Shown here one piece after another: positions 17,384 to 25,022 of a DNA stretch of 64,000 bases; within the stretch, counting starts at the first letter, position 1, and the number at the start of each line of letters is the position of its first letter. The stretch comes from Mucilaginibacter flavidus (lineage in GTDB: Bacteria; Bacteroidota; Bacteroidia; Sphingobacteriales; Sphingobacteriaceae). Location: NCBI RefSeq assembly GCF_024055575.1, contig NZ_JAMXOE010000001.1, forward strand, positions 806,001 through 870,000. The letters are read 5' to 3'. Both the position numbers and the translations under genes were made by a program. The notes beneath the pieces were generated by a model. The model did not search any database and was not told where the DNA came from. It worked only from the letters and a program-made list of their open reading frames with translations.

Positions 17384-17450
17384 TTGGGAATGAATGTTGT
17401 TGAAAGGTTGTAATGTTGGAAAGTTGTAAAGTTGGGTGTTAAGTGTTTTT
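17384..17450. repeat. GTTG-word low-complexity stretch
   Basis: Successive near copies of a 9-11-nt word (GAAAGGTTGTAAT, GTTGGAAAGTTGTAAAGTTG) lie between the rpsL promoter and the 17510 gene. It has the same style as other spacer repeats here but a different word. Confidence 0.6.
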
Positions 17451-17509
17451 ACCTTTTGTACAAGGTTACTTTTTGATTTTCAAAGTATTAAGATAAACGA
17501 AAGTTGAAT

Positions 17510-17809
17510 ATGAAAGTTGCCTTGCACACATTGAAAAATCATCCCATCGCGTTGGCATTTTATGCATTTTACATTTGGGTTTTCATATCATCGTGTATGC
17601 GGCAAATTGAGTTTGAGCGAGTAATGAAACAGAACAACGGCCATTGGCCATACGGCGTACGAGAATGGGAAGGCGTAATGTTAATATTAACGGCACTGAT
17701 ATTTTTTTTGATAAGTGGAGTTTTTGCGTTGGTGGTAAAAAAGAAACGCTTTTATATTTTGTTAATGATATTTATTGCAGTCCCCGTGATAATCTATCAC
17801 TACTTATAA
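17510..17809 (+). CDS. Small membrane protein, unknown function
   Basis: 99 residues from ATG 17510; an in-frame TTG two codons upstream is less likely. There are three hydrophobic segments (about residues 14-30, 55-75, 81-97), with KKKR between the last two. No family recognised. It stands alone, transcribed away from rpsL. Confidence 0.5.
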   Translation: MKVALHTLKNHPIALAFYAFYIWVFISSCMRQIEFERVMKQNNGHWPYGVREWEGVMLILTALIFFLISGVFALVVKKKRFYILLMIFIAVPVIIYHYL

Positions 17810-17954
17810 ATTCCTGTTTAAGTTTGAAAACATCAAGCCTGTGCTGCTATCTCCCACCCGTCCCGCTTTTCGCTAATACTACACAGGCCTTAACCGCGAT
17901 GGCCGGTATCCGCTGCAATCGGGTTTATTAAATGTGGGCTCGTGCACGTTGACA

Positions 17955-18008
17955 CTGTAACGCTTGGAACGACTGTTATTCCCTATCCAAGCGTTCCAGG
18001 CGTTACAA
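17955..18008. repeat. Palindromic family E, copy 1
   Basis: Arms GTAACGCTTGGAACG and CGTTCCAGGCGTTAC pair over 15 bp with one mismatch. The loop carries TGTTATTCCC. It is one of five copies in 17.9-20.5 kb sharing the TGTTAT-CCC-TACA core and GGAACG/CGTTCC or GTAACG/CGTTAC arms. The whole 17810-18645 gap holds no credible gene, only repeats of this and two other families. Confidence 0.8.
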
Positions 18009-18068
18009 CCATTGTCTGAACCATGATTCGCTTGATTAAAGGATTAAAGGATACCTGGCGCAGGCACA

Positions 18069-18127
18069 CCTTGGAACGCATGGAACGATTGTTATACTCC
18101 TTTACACGCGTTACAGACGTTACAAAC
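18069..18127. repeat. Palindromic family E, copy 2 (diverged)
   Basis: CTTGGAACGCATGGAACG, then TTGTTATACTCCTTTACA and CGCGTTACAGACGTTACA. It has the same block order as copies 1, 3, 4 and 5, but the arms pair less well. Confidence 0.65.
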
Positions 18128-18249
18128 CAAAAACTATACCGTTCGCAGCGAAAAAACTTGTACGACTTGCTTTATCGCGTTTATAAGTTTTCTCCTCGTA
18201 CCTCGTTCGAAATGACATATTTATTTGTCACACTATCTCACCAATAACC

Positions 18250-18306
18250 CTGTAACGCTTGGAACGACTGTTATATCCCTTTACACGCGTTACAGGTGTA
18301 ACAGTC
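18250..18306. repeat. Palindromic family E, copy 3
   Basis: TGTAACGCTTGGAACGACTG, then TTATATCCCTTTACA, then CGCGTTACAGGTGTAACAG. It shares its first 20 bases with copy 1. Confidence 0.75.
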
Positions 18307-18331
18307 ATATTTTAGCTTTTACTTATTAAAT

Positions 18332-18393
18332 TGTGCAGATTTGTATCGCTTGTATCGCTGCATTAGTCGCCATAGCGATACAGCGGCACAAAT
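18332..18393. repeat. GTATCGC word palindrome, copy 1
   Basis: GTATCGCTTGTATCGCTG is followed by complementary AGCGATACAGCGGCACAAAT. A related but diverged palindrome (TGTATCACC and AAGCGATACAG) lies at 20128-20172, in the matching gap on the other side of the two genes between. Confidence 0.65.
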
Positions 18394-18441
18394 CAAATTA
18401 TCGCTCAAATGCTTAATATTGAATTCTTCAGGATGGTGGAA

Positions 18442-18576
18442 TTTGGCTAAAGCCTCATTTCGTTATTCCCTAACCGTCGGTTAAAACCGACGGCAATGAA
18501 GTAAAGAACGAACTATTTCATTGCCGTCCCTTTTAAGGGACGGGATTTAAAAAGCGTGTTGACGGCTTTAGCCAAA
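18442..18576. repeat. Nested palindromic element, 13-bp terminal inverted repeats
   Basis: Perfect outer arms TTTGGCTAAAGCC (18442-18454) and GGCTTTAGCCAAA (18564-18576) enclose two further hairpins, CCGTCGGTTAAAACCGACGG (18474-18493) and CCGTCCCTTTTAAGGGACGG (18524-18543), plus CGGCAATGAA/TTCATTGCCG. No coding capacity. It is MITE-like and probably non-autonomous. Confidence 0.8.
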
Positions 18577-18645
18577 AATGTATGAGCTACAATTTGATTT
18601 GTCATTTGAGAAGGTAGTTAAGCAAACCCATAATTCAATATTGAT

Positions 18646-19077
18646 ATGAGCATACCAGAACAAATAGAAAACTATATTACCAGCCAGCCTGAACCAAAAC
18701 GCAGTGAAATGCAAGCGTTGCATACACGTATACTTGAGGCATTGCCAGGCTGTAAATTATGGTTCGAGGACGGTAAAAATGCCGACAATAAAACCGTCAG
18801 CAACCCTAATATAGGCTACGGACTTTACACCATAAAATATGCCGATGGAAAGACCAGGGATTTTTTTCAGATTGGTTTGAGTGCGAATACAACCGGGATA
18901 TCTGTTTATATCCTCGGTCTTACCGATAAAACATACTTAGCCCAAACGTACGGGAAAGACCTGGGCAAAGCAAGCGTGACCGGGTATTGCATTAAGTTTA
19001 AAAATTTAAAAGATATAAATATTGATGTACTTGAAACGGCAATACGGGATGGCGTTGAGATTACAAGGGAAAAGTGA
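18646..19077 (+). CDS. DUF1801 (YdhG-like) domain protein
   Basis: 143 residues. The pattern IENYITSQPEPKRSEMQALH, then LPGCKLWFEDGKN and IGYGLYTIKYADGKTRDFFQ, with a C-terminal GYCIKFKNLKDINIDVLETA, fits the DUF1801/YdhG family of small alpha-beta proteins, whose biochemical role is unclear. No signal peptide. It ends 19 nt from a convergent gene and is bracketed by palindromic repeats. Confidence 0.75.
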   Translation: MSIPEQIENYITSQPEPKRSEMQALHTRILEALPGCKLWFEDGKNADNKTVSNPNIGYGLYTIKYADGKTRDFFQIGLSANTTGISVYILGLTDKTYLAQTYGKDLGKASVTGYCIKFKNLKDINIDVLETAIRDGVEITREK

Positions 19078-19096
19078 AATAAAGCGGAAGGATAAA

Positions 19097-19825
19097 TTAT
19101 GGCTGCTTAGGTGGTGGTGATAGTGTTACCTTTATATTGGGATTTCTCTCCAACCCATAATAGCGGTCGCCCCTTGAGCGTTGATGAGCATAAAAATTAA
19201 ACATGTGGTTAAATAGCGCACTGTAAATATTTCCCTCCTGCCCCATACTGTATAACGTTTCAACGTCTTTAATAAAGTCCATGCAAATATCAAACGGAAC
19301 AATCTTGTACCCTTTAAATTTCTTTGTTATTTGCTGTTCGATAAAAATAAAATCGGCTTCGAATTCCCTGTAGGGCGACACAGTAACCACATTTATCGCT
19401 TCATAATACCTGGTAGCTTCATCATCCAACAGCTTTATGGTGGTTTGGTCTATCCCGCATATCGAATAATATGGCCCTAATAAGCTCACAGCAAACGATA
19501 TTTTCTTTTCTCTAATGAGCATATTATCTTCATGCCTTTCTAAGATTAAATCAGCGCTGTAGCCAGGCATGAGCCCATACGTAGTGCCGTCCACTTCTTT
19601 ATTTAATTTTGCGCTCACCCTTTTTACAAATGCAGACCAATTTCTGAAATTCTTTCTCACCCCTATACCTTCCCATATTATCTCCTGCAATTTTTTTATA
19701 CCGGCATACTCGTGGTATTCAGGCTCGTAGCTGCTTAGTCCTGCCGGATAAAATGCCTTGATTGTTTCTCCAAGCTGTTTAAACAAAGAATTGTAGCTGC
19801 TATCTAACGGAAAATATTTTTTCAT
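19097..19825 (-). CDS. Hypothetical protein
   Basis: 242 residues from ATG 19823-19825 (an upstream in-frame TTG would add six residues). Soluble, no signal peptide; aromatic-rich, with motifs such as LIREKKISFAVSLLGPYYSI and EADFIFIEQQITKKFKGYKI. The style recalls small immunity or SMI1/KNR4-like proteins, but I cannot assign a family. It ends in NIKVTLSPPPKQP. Confidence 0.6.
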   Translation of the reverse strand: MKKYFPLDSSYNSLFKQLGETIKAFYPAGLSSYEPEYHEYAGIKKLQEIIWEGIGVRKNFRNWSAFVKRVSAKLNKEVDGTTYGLMPGYSADLILERHEDNMLIREKKISFAVSLLGPYYSICGIDQTTIKLLDDEATRYYEAINVVTVSPYREFEADFIFIEQQITKKFKGYKIVPFDICMDFIKDVETLYSMGQEGNIYSALFNHMFNFYAHQRSRGDRYYGLERNPNIKVTLSPPPKQP

Positions 19826-20240
19826 AAAAATCAACGGAAGCAATTTCAGCTAAAGATAAGTGAATCAACAAAGCTTTTTTATTTGATATTAAATATCAGC
19901 TTAAATTTCACCCGATATTTAAATACACTCCTTCCTTACCCGCTTACTACTATAAGTAAAGGACTGCTTTGCAACTAAATACCCTGAAAATTGATTGGAT
20001 AGCCCACAGGGGCCTTATACTAACAAATTTAGTAAAATAAACTGGTATATCAAAATAATTCTTACTGATATTATTGCCTTTTTATACCTCATAATATAGC
20101 AATTTACTTACAGACCATTGCCTGTTGTTCTGTATCACCGTACTGACCAATACAGCAATACAAGCGATACAGGAGATAAAAATGTAAACCCACAACAGGA
20201 TTAATCGTCGACGGCGTAAACTTTTTTCAAGACGAAATAG

Positions 20241-20298
20241 CTGGAACGCTTGTTACGCCTGTTATTCCCCAGTACAAACGTTACAGGTGTTACAGTGG
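20241..20298. repeat. Palindromic family E, copy 4
   Basis: CTGGAACGCTTGTTACGCCT, then GTTATTCCCCAGTACAAACG, then TTACAGGTGTTACAGTGG. The core and 3' block match copy 5. Confidence 0.75.
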
Positions 20299-20394
20299 TT
20301 TACATCAGCAATTTGTCTGAACCATGATTTTTCACAGGTGTTTATTTTTTAAGGCGTTCAAGGAGGGCTTCGCCGTTCGCATCATTAAAGTATT

Positions 20395-20449
20395 TGTAAC
20401 GCCTGGAACGCGTGTTATTCCCCCTTACAAACGTTCCAGGCGTAACAGT
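20395..20449. repeat. Palindromic family E, copy 5 (best palindrome)
   Basis: TGTAACGCCTGGAACG and CGTTCCAGGCGTAACA pair over 16 bp with one mismatch, around GTGTTATTCCCCCTTACAAA. It is the clearest member of the family. Confidence 0.8.
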
Positions 20450-20625
20450 GGAATAATAAGCAGGAAATTTTTTGAATGAACCGTCACCCCGGGTTTTACT
20501 GGCCGGGATGACGATTACAGGTAGATTATCTGCCGCCAAAGTACCGGTTAACAATGCGAAGGTTTGTCAGCGCAGTTTAATAAAGAAAAATATTTTCTTA
20601 AAGATTAAGTACAGCGAGAACAAAT

Positions 20626-20850
20626 TTATTTGCCATCAAAAATATCAGATATCGAATAGCCTTTTGCCTTCCCTTCCTGTATTCTTTTAGCTTCGATTAA
20701 GCCCTGTCTTATCTCGTTCAAAAGCTTCTGCTTTTTTAATAATTCTTTATCAGAAACTACAGATATAACCTCACCGCCCATCTCTTTCACGATAGCCGAC
20801 AATTTATCTTCTGCTTTTTTTGGTATCCGTATAGTCATTGTTACCATCAT
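20626..20850 (-). CDS. Small antitoxin-like protein (DUF2683-type), orphan
   Basis: 74 residues; a Met at residue 5 is an alternative start. MTIRIPKKAEDKLSAIVKEM is followed by GGEVISVVSDKELLKKQKLL, EAKRIQEGKAKGYSISDIFD and a final GK. A short beta strand plus long charged helix with a C-terminal SISDIFDGK tail resembles Bacteroidota antitoxins of the DUF2683 kind. No toxin gene lies downstream; the following bases are repeats. Confidence 0.6.
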   Translation of the reverse strand: MMVTMTIRIPKKAEDKLSAIVKEMGGEVISVVSDKELLKKQKLLNEIRQGLIEAKRIQEGKAKGYSISDIFDGK

Positions 20851-21039
20851 TAATCAAAGGTAATTGATAATATCCTCTTACTCAACATCAGCGTCATCAA
20901 AATCATCGGCATGATATACGCTAAAAAATCGGTGAAATCATCCTCAAATCGGCGTAATCCCTTCAAAAAACAGAAAGCCCCGGTTTACACTAGGGCCTTC
21001 AAAACACACCTCACTTATCCAAAAACTATAAACCTTATC

Positions 21040-21198
21040 TTAATTATAACCGCGATTATAATCATGGTCGTGATGCCAATGGCCCTCATGGTCATGATCC
21101 CTGTGCCCACCGCCGTAGCCTTCACGAACGATACAACCCGAGGTTACTGATACTATAGCGCATATTACCAGCGCGAATACAACAAATTTCTTTTTCAT
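21040..21198 (-). CDS. Small His-rich lipoprotein
   Basis: 52 residues from ATG 21196-21198 to TAA 21040-21042. MKKKFVVFALVICAIVSVTS then GC gives a lipobox signal (Cys 22), followed by a tail with nine His among Gly, Asp and Tyr (GGGHRDHDHEGHWHHDHDYN). It may bind metals at the cell surface. It is typical of tiny His/Gly-rich lipoproteins in this family. Confidence 0.7.
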   Translation of the reverse strand: MKKKFVVFALVICAIVSVTSGCIVREGYGGGHRDHDHEGHWHHDHDYNRGYN

Positions 21199-21450
21199 GG
21201 TGATTAGCTTTTAATTTCAATGCCTCAAATGTTGTGGCGTTTGTATGTTGGATGCTTTTAAATTGAAAAGGATTAATCGAAAAGAGAAAATACTGCCAAC
21301 CCTGCTGAAAAAATCCTGTAAATATTGTTATCGTGTTAGGTGAAATCCGCCTATAATCGGTAAAATCCAAACCTTATATTTGATAATCAAAGAAATCCTG
21401 CAAATCTTGCTAATCCTTAAATCGTGTTAAATCCTTAAATCGTGTTAATT

Positions 21451-21975
21451 ATGAAAAGAGCAGCCCTAATCATCATCGCACTATTTTTATTATCCACCAG
21501 CTTCCGCGCATCGGCACAGGTAACAACCAAATACGGCGACAACGTTAGCACGCTCGATGGCATTATTAAAGCCTTTTACGATGTGGTTAGCGTACAAAAA
21601 GGCGGTAAGGTTTATTTTGAACGCGATAGCCTGCTGCACTGGAAAGACGTAAGGGTTGGCGGCGTAAGTATGAATAAGGACGGCAAACCGGTAATCGGCT
21701 TTGTTACCCTGAAAAGGTTCCATGAACTGTCGGACCCTTATGTAGAGAAAGATGGCTTTGACGAGCGCGAAATAGCCCGCAAAACCGAGAGATTCGGCGC
21801 CATCTATCATGTTTTTAGCACTTACGAATCGCGCAACGTAGCCGGCGGACCAATAATCGACCGCGGAATAAACAGTATCGAACTATTTAACGATGGCACC
21901 CGCTTTTGGATACTGGGCTGGTTTTACGACAGCGAACGGAAGGACAACCCTATACCGGCGGAATATCTGAAATAG
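21451..21975 (+). CDS. Secreted small protein, NTF2/SnoaL-like
   Basis: 174 residues from ATG 21451, with a signal peptide ending near ASA-Q (residues 1-22). The region TLDGIIKAFYDVVSVQKGGK, then FVTLKRFHELSDPYVEKDGF, YHVFSTYESR and GINSIELFNDGTRFWILGWF, has the helix-then-sheet order of an NTF2-like fold. Probably a periplasmic binding or structural protein; no catalytic motif. It is followed by a 143-bp palindromic element. Confidence 0.6.
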   Translation: MKRAALIIIALFLLSTSFRASAQVTTKYGDNVSTLDGIIKAFYDVVSVQKGGKVYFERDSLLHWKDVRVGGVSMNKDGKPVIGFVTLKRFHELSDPYVEKDGFDEREIARKTERFGAIYHVFSTYESRNVAGGPIIDRGINSIELFNDGTRFWILGWFYDSERKDNPIPAEYLK

Positions 21976-22011
21976 TTAATGATAATCAAAACTGAGGTTT
22001 AATAACAAACC

Positions 22012-22154
22012 CGTCATTGCGAGGAACGAAGCAACCTCTACATAGGACAATCAGGGAGGATAATGCATGTGTTAAGCATGCAGCCGCTTCTTCACGGTAG
22101 TTAAAGGTTCATGACTTGCGTAGTTCAGAGTTTGCTTCGTTCCTCGCAATGACG
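22012..22154. mobile_element. 143-bp MITE-like element with 23-bp perfect terminal inverted repeats
   Basis: Left arm 22012-22034 (CGTCATTGCGAGGAACGAAG then CAA) and right arm 22132-22154 are exact reverse complements. The ~97-bp interior has no reading frame. Elements with these CGTCATTGCGAGG ends are widespread in bacteria. A decayed fragment (TATTGCGAGCGAAGTACGAG) lies at about 41094-41130. Confidence 0.85.
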
Positions 22155-22273
22155 ACATGATTAGTATATTGTTTAGGAAGATCCGGCGAAGACTTGCGAT
22201 GCCAAACGACTAATTTACTAATGACAATCCAATAATTTAATCCTAAATTCGACTTTACCAATCAATGCACCTC

Positions 22274-24031
22274 ATGAAAAAATCCATCCTGTTAATTATC
22301 CCCCTGGCAGTTTTATTTAGTTGCGAACAAAAAACCAAACAAGCGGCAGTGCCTGTTTCGGGCGATGCTGCGTTTGAAAAGTTATCGGAAAACTATTTAA
22401 CAGGATTCCTGGCCTGGCGCCCGGCAAACGGCGTTGCATTGGGCTATCATCAGTATGATGGTAAGGTAACAGACATGGGTAAGGAATCTATCGGCAAAGA
22501 ACTGGGGCGGTTAAAGGATTTTGACCAGCAGTTAGCCGCTACGGATACCGCATCATTAAGCACTAAAGATTTTTTTGATTTCAGGATATTGCGGTCGGCC
22601 ATCAAAGACGAGATTTTCAATTTCGAGGATATGGGTCAATTCGACCGCAACCCCATGACCTACGCAGGTGCTGTTGACGTGAGCATTTACATTAAACGTA
22701 ACTTCGCCCCGCTCGAAGAAAGGCTGAAATCGATAATAGCTATCGAAAAAAATGCAGCAAATGTTTTTATCGCAGCAAAAGCCAATCTTAAAGATACACT
22801 GGCCAAACCCTACGTTGAAACTGCCATTGAAATTGCACATGGCACTGCTGATTTTTTAGGTGGGGACCTAAAAATAGCTCTTAAGGATGTTAAAAATGAT
22901 TCGCTGATGAAGGTTTTCAACGCGGTTAATAAAACTGCTATCGCCTCTATAAATAGCTACGCCACCTGGCTGCAAAAGCAAAAACTGCCAAAGGCGAATA
23001 ACAAGTACGCTATTGGCACCATAAGCTACAAAAAGATGCTACTCTACAGCGAAGGCCTGACACTTGAGCCCGAAAAGATATTAGAGATTGGCTTAAGCGA
23101 GTTAAAAAAAGAACAAGCTGTATTTAACGCCGCTGCAAAAACCATCAACCCCAATAAAAAACCTATCGAGGTATACCAGGATCTGCAAAAGGAACACCCT
23201 ACCGCCGAAAACCTGATACCCGAAGTAAGGAAAAATGTAGAAGCAATCCGCAAGTTTTTAACTGATAAAAACATTGTCTCGATGCCTGATTCGGTAAACC
23301 TGAAGGTTACGGAAACACCGCAATATGCCCGTGCAACCAGCACCGCATCAAACGATGACCCGGGGCCGTTTGAAACAAAGGCTACTGAAGCATTTTACTA
23401 CGTTACCCCCGTTGATGCCAAATGGACGTCCAAACAAAAGGAAGACTGGCTGCGTCAGTTTGACTACTATACTACCGATAATATTACCATACACGAAGCA
23501 TACCCCGGCCATTATGCTCAATTTCTGCACCTGAATGCTTCGCCGGCCACCAAAATTGAAAAGATATTTGGCAGCTATGCCTTTGTGGAAGGCTGGGCGC
23601 ACTACTGCGAAAAAATGATGGCCGATGAAGGCTATGGCCACAATGGCGATACAGTAAAAGCAGCAAAATACAGGTTAACCCAATCGGGCGATGCATTGCT
23701 ACGTTTGTGCAGGCTATGTGTTTCCATAAAAACCCATTGCCAGGGCATGAAGCTTAACGATGCCACGAAGTTTTTTATGGCCAACTGGTACCAGGGCGAA
23801 AAACCATCGTACCAGGAAGCCCTGCGCGGCACGTTCGACCCAGGCTATTTGTTTTACACCATTGGCAAGCTGGAAATACTGAAACTGCGCGCAGATTACG
23901 AAAAACAGGAAGGCGCCAACTTCTCGCTCAAAAAGTTCCATGATGAAGTGCTAAACCATGGAATGCCGCAACTGCGTTTGCTAAGAGAGGTGATGCTGAA
24001 GGATAAGAGTACGTGGGGTAATGTGATGTAG
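22274..24031 (+). CDS. DUF885 lipoprotein, putative zinc peptidase
   Basis: 585 residues from ATG 22274 (an upstream ATG at 22265 adds three residues). Lipobox in LAVLFSCEQK. The C-terminal half carries TIHEAYPGHYAQF (HExxxGH) and EGWAHYCEKMM, the two metal-site motifs of the DUF885 family, distantly related to M32/M3-type metallopeptidases. Earlier, MLLYSEGLTLEPEKILEIGL is also family-typical. Predicted envelope-anchored peptidase; substrate unknown. Monocistronic. Confidence 0.85.
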   Translation: MKKSILLIIPLAVLFSCEQKTKQAAVPVSGDAAFEKLSENYLTGFLAWRPANGVALGYHQYDGKVTDMGKESIGKELGRLKDFDQQLAATDTASLSTKDFFDFRILRSAIKDEIFNFEDMGQFDRNPMTYAGAVDVSIYIKRNFAPLEERLKSIIAIEKNAANVFIAAKANLKDTLAKPYVETAIEIAHGTADFLGGDLKIALKDVKNDSLMKVFNAVNKTAIASINSYATWLQKQKLPKANNKYAIGTISYKKMLLYSEGLTLEPEKILEIGLSELKKEQAVFNAAAKTINPNKKPIEVYQDLQKEHPTAENLIPEVRKNVEAIRKFLTDKNIVSMPDSVNLKVTETPQYARATSTASNDDPGPFETKATEAFYYVTPVDAKWTSKQKEDWLRQFDYYTTDNITIHEAYPGHYAQFLHLNASPATKIEKIFGSYAFVEGWAHYCEKMMADEGYGHNGDTVKAAKYRLTQSGDALLRLCRLCVSIKTHCQGMKLNDATKFFMANWYQGEKPSYQEALRGTFDPGYLFYTIGKLEILKLRADYEKQEGANFSLKKFHDEVLNHGMPQLRLLREVMLKDKSTWGNVM

Positions 24032-24098
24032 TTTTTCTTGATTTTCACCGATTGGAGAACGATTGCACCGATTTACCGAAAGTAGAATTTAACGAACG

Positions 24099-24788
24099 CT
24101 ACTGCCCTCCCGTCAAACTCTGCGGTTTGCGTCTCTCGGGCGGTAGTGCCTGGTATTTTTTGTAGCTGTCGTTTATATACACCGCCAGCGATACATTGTT
24201 GTTTCCTTTAATAAACGCATAGGTGGGGCGGTACATCAGCATAAAGTCCTCCAGTTCAATTCCTTTCAGCGGTACTATACTGCCAACGTAAGTACGGGTA
24301 AATACTGCATCAATACGTCGCTCTTCCTGCTCCCTCTTAAAGTAACGTTTAAGCCGGCGGGCATCAGTAGCTTCCTTACCAAACCAGGTGGTTGGCGATA
24401 ATACATAAAGCTTGCTCTTGGTGTATATTTCGGGATATTCTTTATGGGGATCGAATGCCTCCCGGGTTGAGTTAACCGTAACCTCGCGCAGGGCGATGGT
24501 TTTGGTAAACATTTGTATTTTTTTAGGCACCAAATCAATCACATACAAAGTATCAGACACATAACCCGGCGAATCAAATATCAGCAGGTTGCCAACTTCG
24601 GCCTTTATACTAAAGTTGCCGTTTTTATCGGTAATCCCGAGTTGTTTACTGTTGCTGTTCCTGATAAAAACATCCGCTAGTTTATTACCGCTCGCGCTTT
24701 CGTAAACAGTGCCTTTTAACAGTCCCTGTGCACTTGCAGATGTCGCTATTACAGCTAACAGCAAAATCAAAATATACCTCATTTTCAT
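24099..24788 (-). CDS. Secreted protein with carboxypeptidase-regulatory-like domain
   Basis: 229 residues: signal peptide (1-20), then a CarboxypepD_reg-like beta sandwich LLKGTVYESASGNKLADVFI, GITDKNGNFSIKAEVGNLLI, FDSPGYVSDTLYV. The remainder is helical and basic (ARRLKRYFKREQEERRIDAV). Many Bacteroidota have such stand-alone proteins of unknown role, apparently in the periplasm or outer membrane. Confidence 0.7.
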   Translation of the reverse strand: MKMRYILILLLAVIATSASAQGLLKGTVYESASGNKLADVFIRNSNSKQLGITDKNGNFSIKAEVGNLLIFDSPGYVSDTLYVIDLVPKKIQMFTKTIALREVTVNSTREAFDPHKEYPEIYTKSKLYVLSPTTWFGKEATDARRLKRYFKREQEERRIDAVFTRTYVGSIVPLKGIELEDFMLMYRPTYAFIKGNNNVSLAVYINDSYKKYQALPPERRKPQSLTGGQ

Positions 24789-24871
24789 GGCAGATGAATT
24801 ACACTGGTAAAATAACCTTATTTCATTAATAAAGGTTTTGATTTTAACATTTCGATAAACATTTTACACAG

Positions 24872-25020
24872 AAGTGGTGAATAGGGAGTGGAGAGTAGTG
24901 AATGGGTACCCTACCCTCCTATACAATCGGCCATACATAAAAAAATCGGCTGACAGTAAAATTGCCAGCCGACTTAATATGTTTAGAGGTATTCAACTAT
25001 TCACCCCTCACTACTCACCA
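24872..25020. repeat. Inverted word pair flanking the M1 peptidase terminator
   Basis: 24872-24897 (GTGGTGAATAGGGAGTGG, GAGTAGTGAATGGG) and 24991-25020 (ATTCAACTATTCACCCCTCA, CTACTCACCA) are built from complementary words and face each other across the hairpin at 24938-24974. Confidence 0.7.
24938..24974 (-). terminator. Rho-independent terminator after M1 peptidase
   Basis: The minus strand reads TCGGCTG, a 13-nt loop, CAGCCGA, then a T run, about 50 nt after the stop of the 25023 gene. Confidence 0.8.
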
Positions 25021-25022
25021 GT

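Larger units (their letters stand above)
19844..20625. other. Gene-free stretch carrying repeats
   Basis: No convincing gene in 782 bp. It holds the GTATCGC-type palindrome at 20128-20172, family E copies 4 and 5 (20241-20298, 20395-20449) and AT-rich sequence. Frames that are open across it (for example minus strand 20342-20554) merely read through the repeats. Confidence 0.6.

Noticed and set aside
18023..18247. 74-codon plus-strand frame
   Set aside because: Its middle is family E repeat copy 2; no recognisable protein.
17955..20449. CRISPR array
   Set aside because: The repeated units are irregularly spaced, palindromic over their full length and diverged; there are no constant-length spacers and no cas genes.
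20342..20554. 70-codon minus-strand frame
   Set aside because: It reads through palindrome copy 5; composition is repeat-derived.
22012..22154. Insertion sequence
   Set aside because: It has terminal inverted repeats but only ~97 bp inside and no transposase; listed as a MITE-like element instead.
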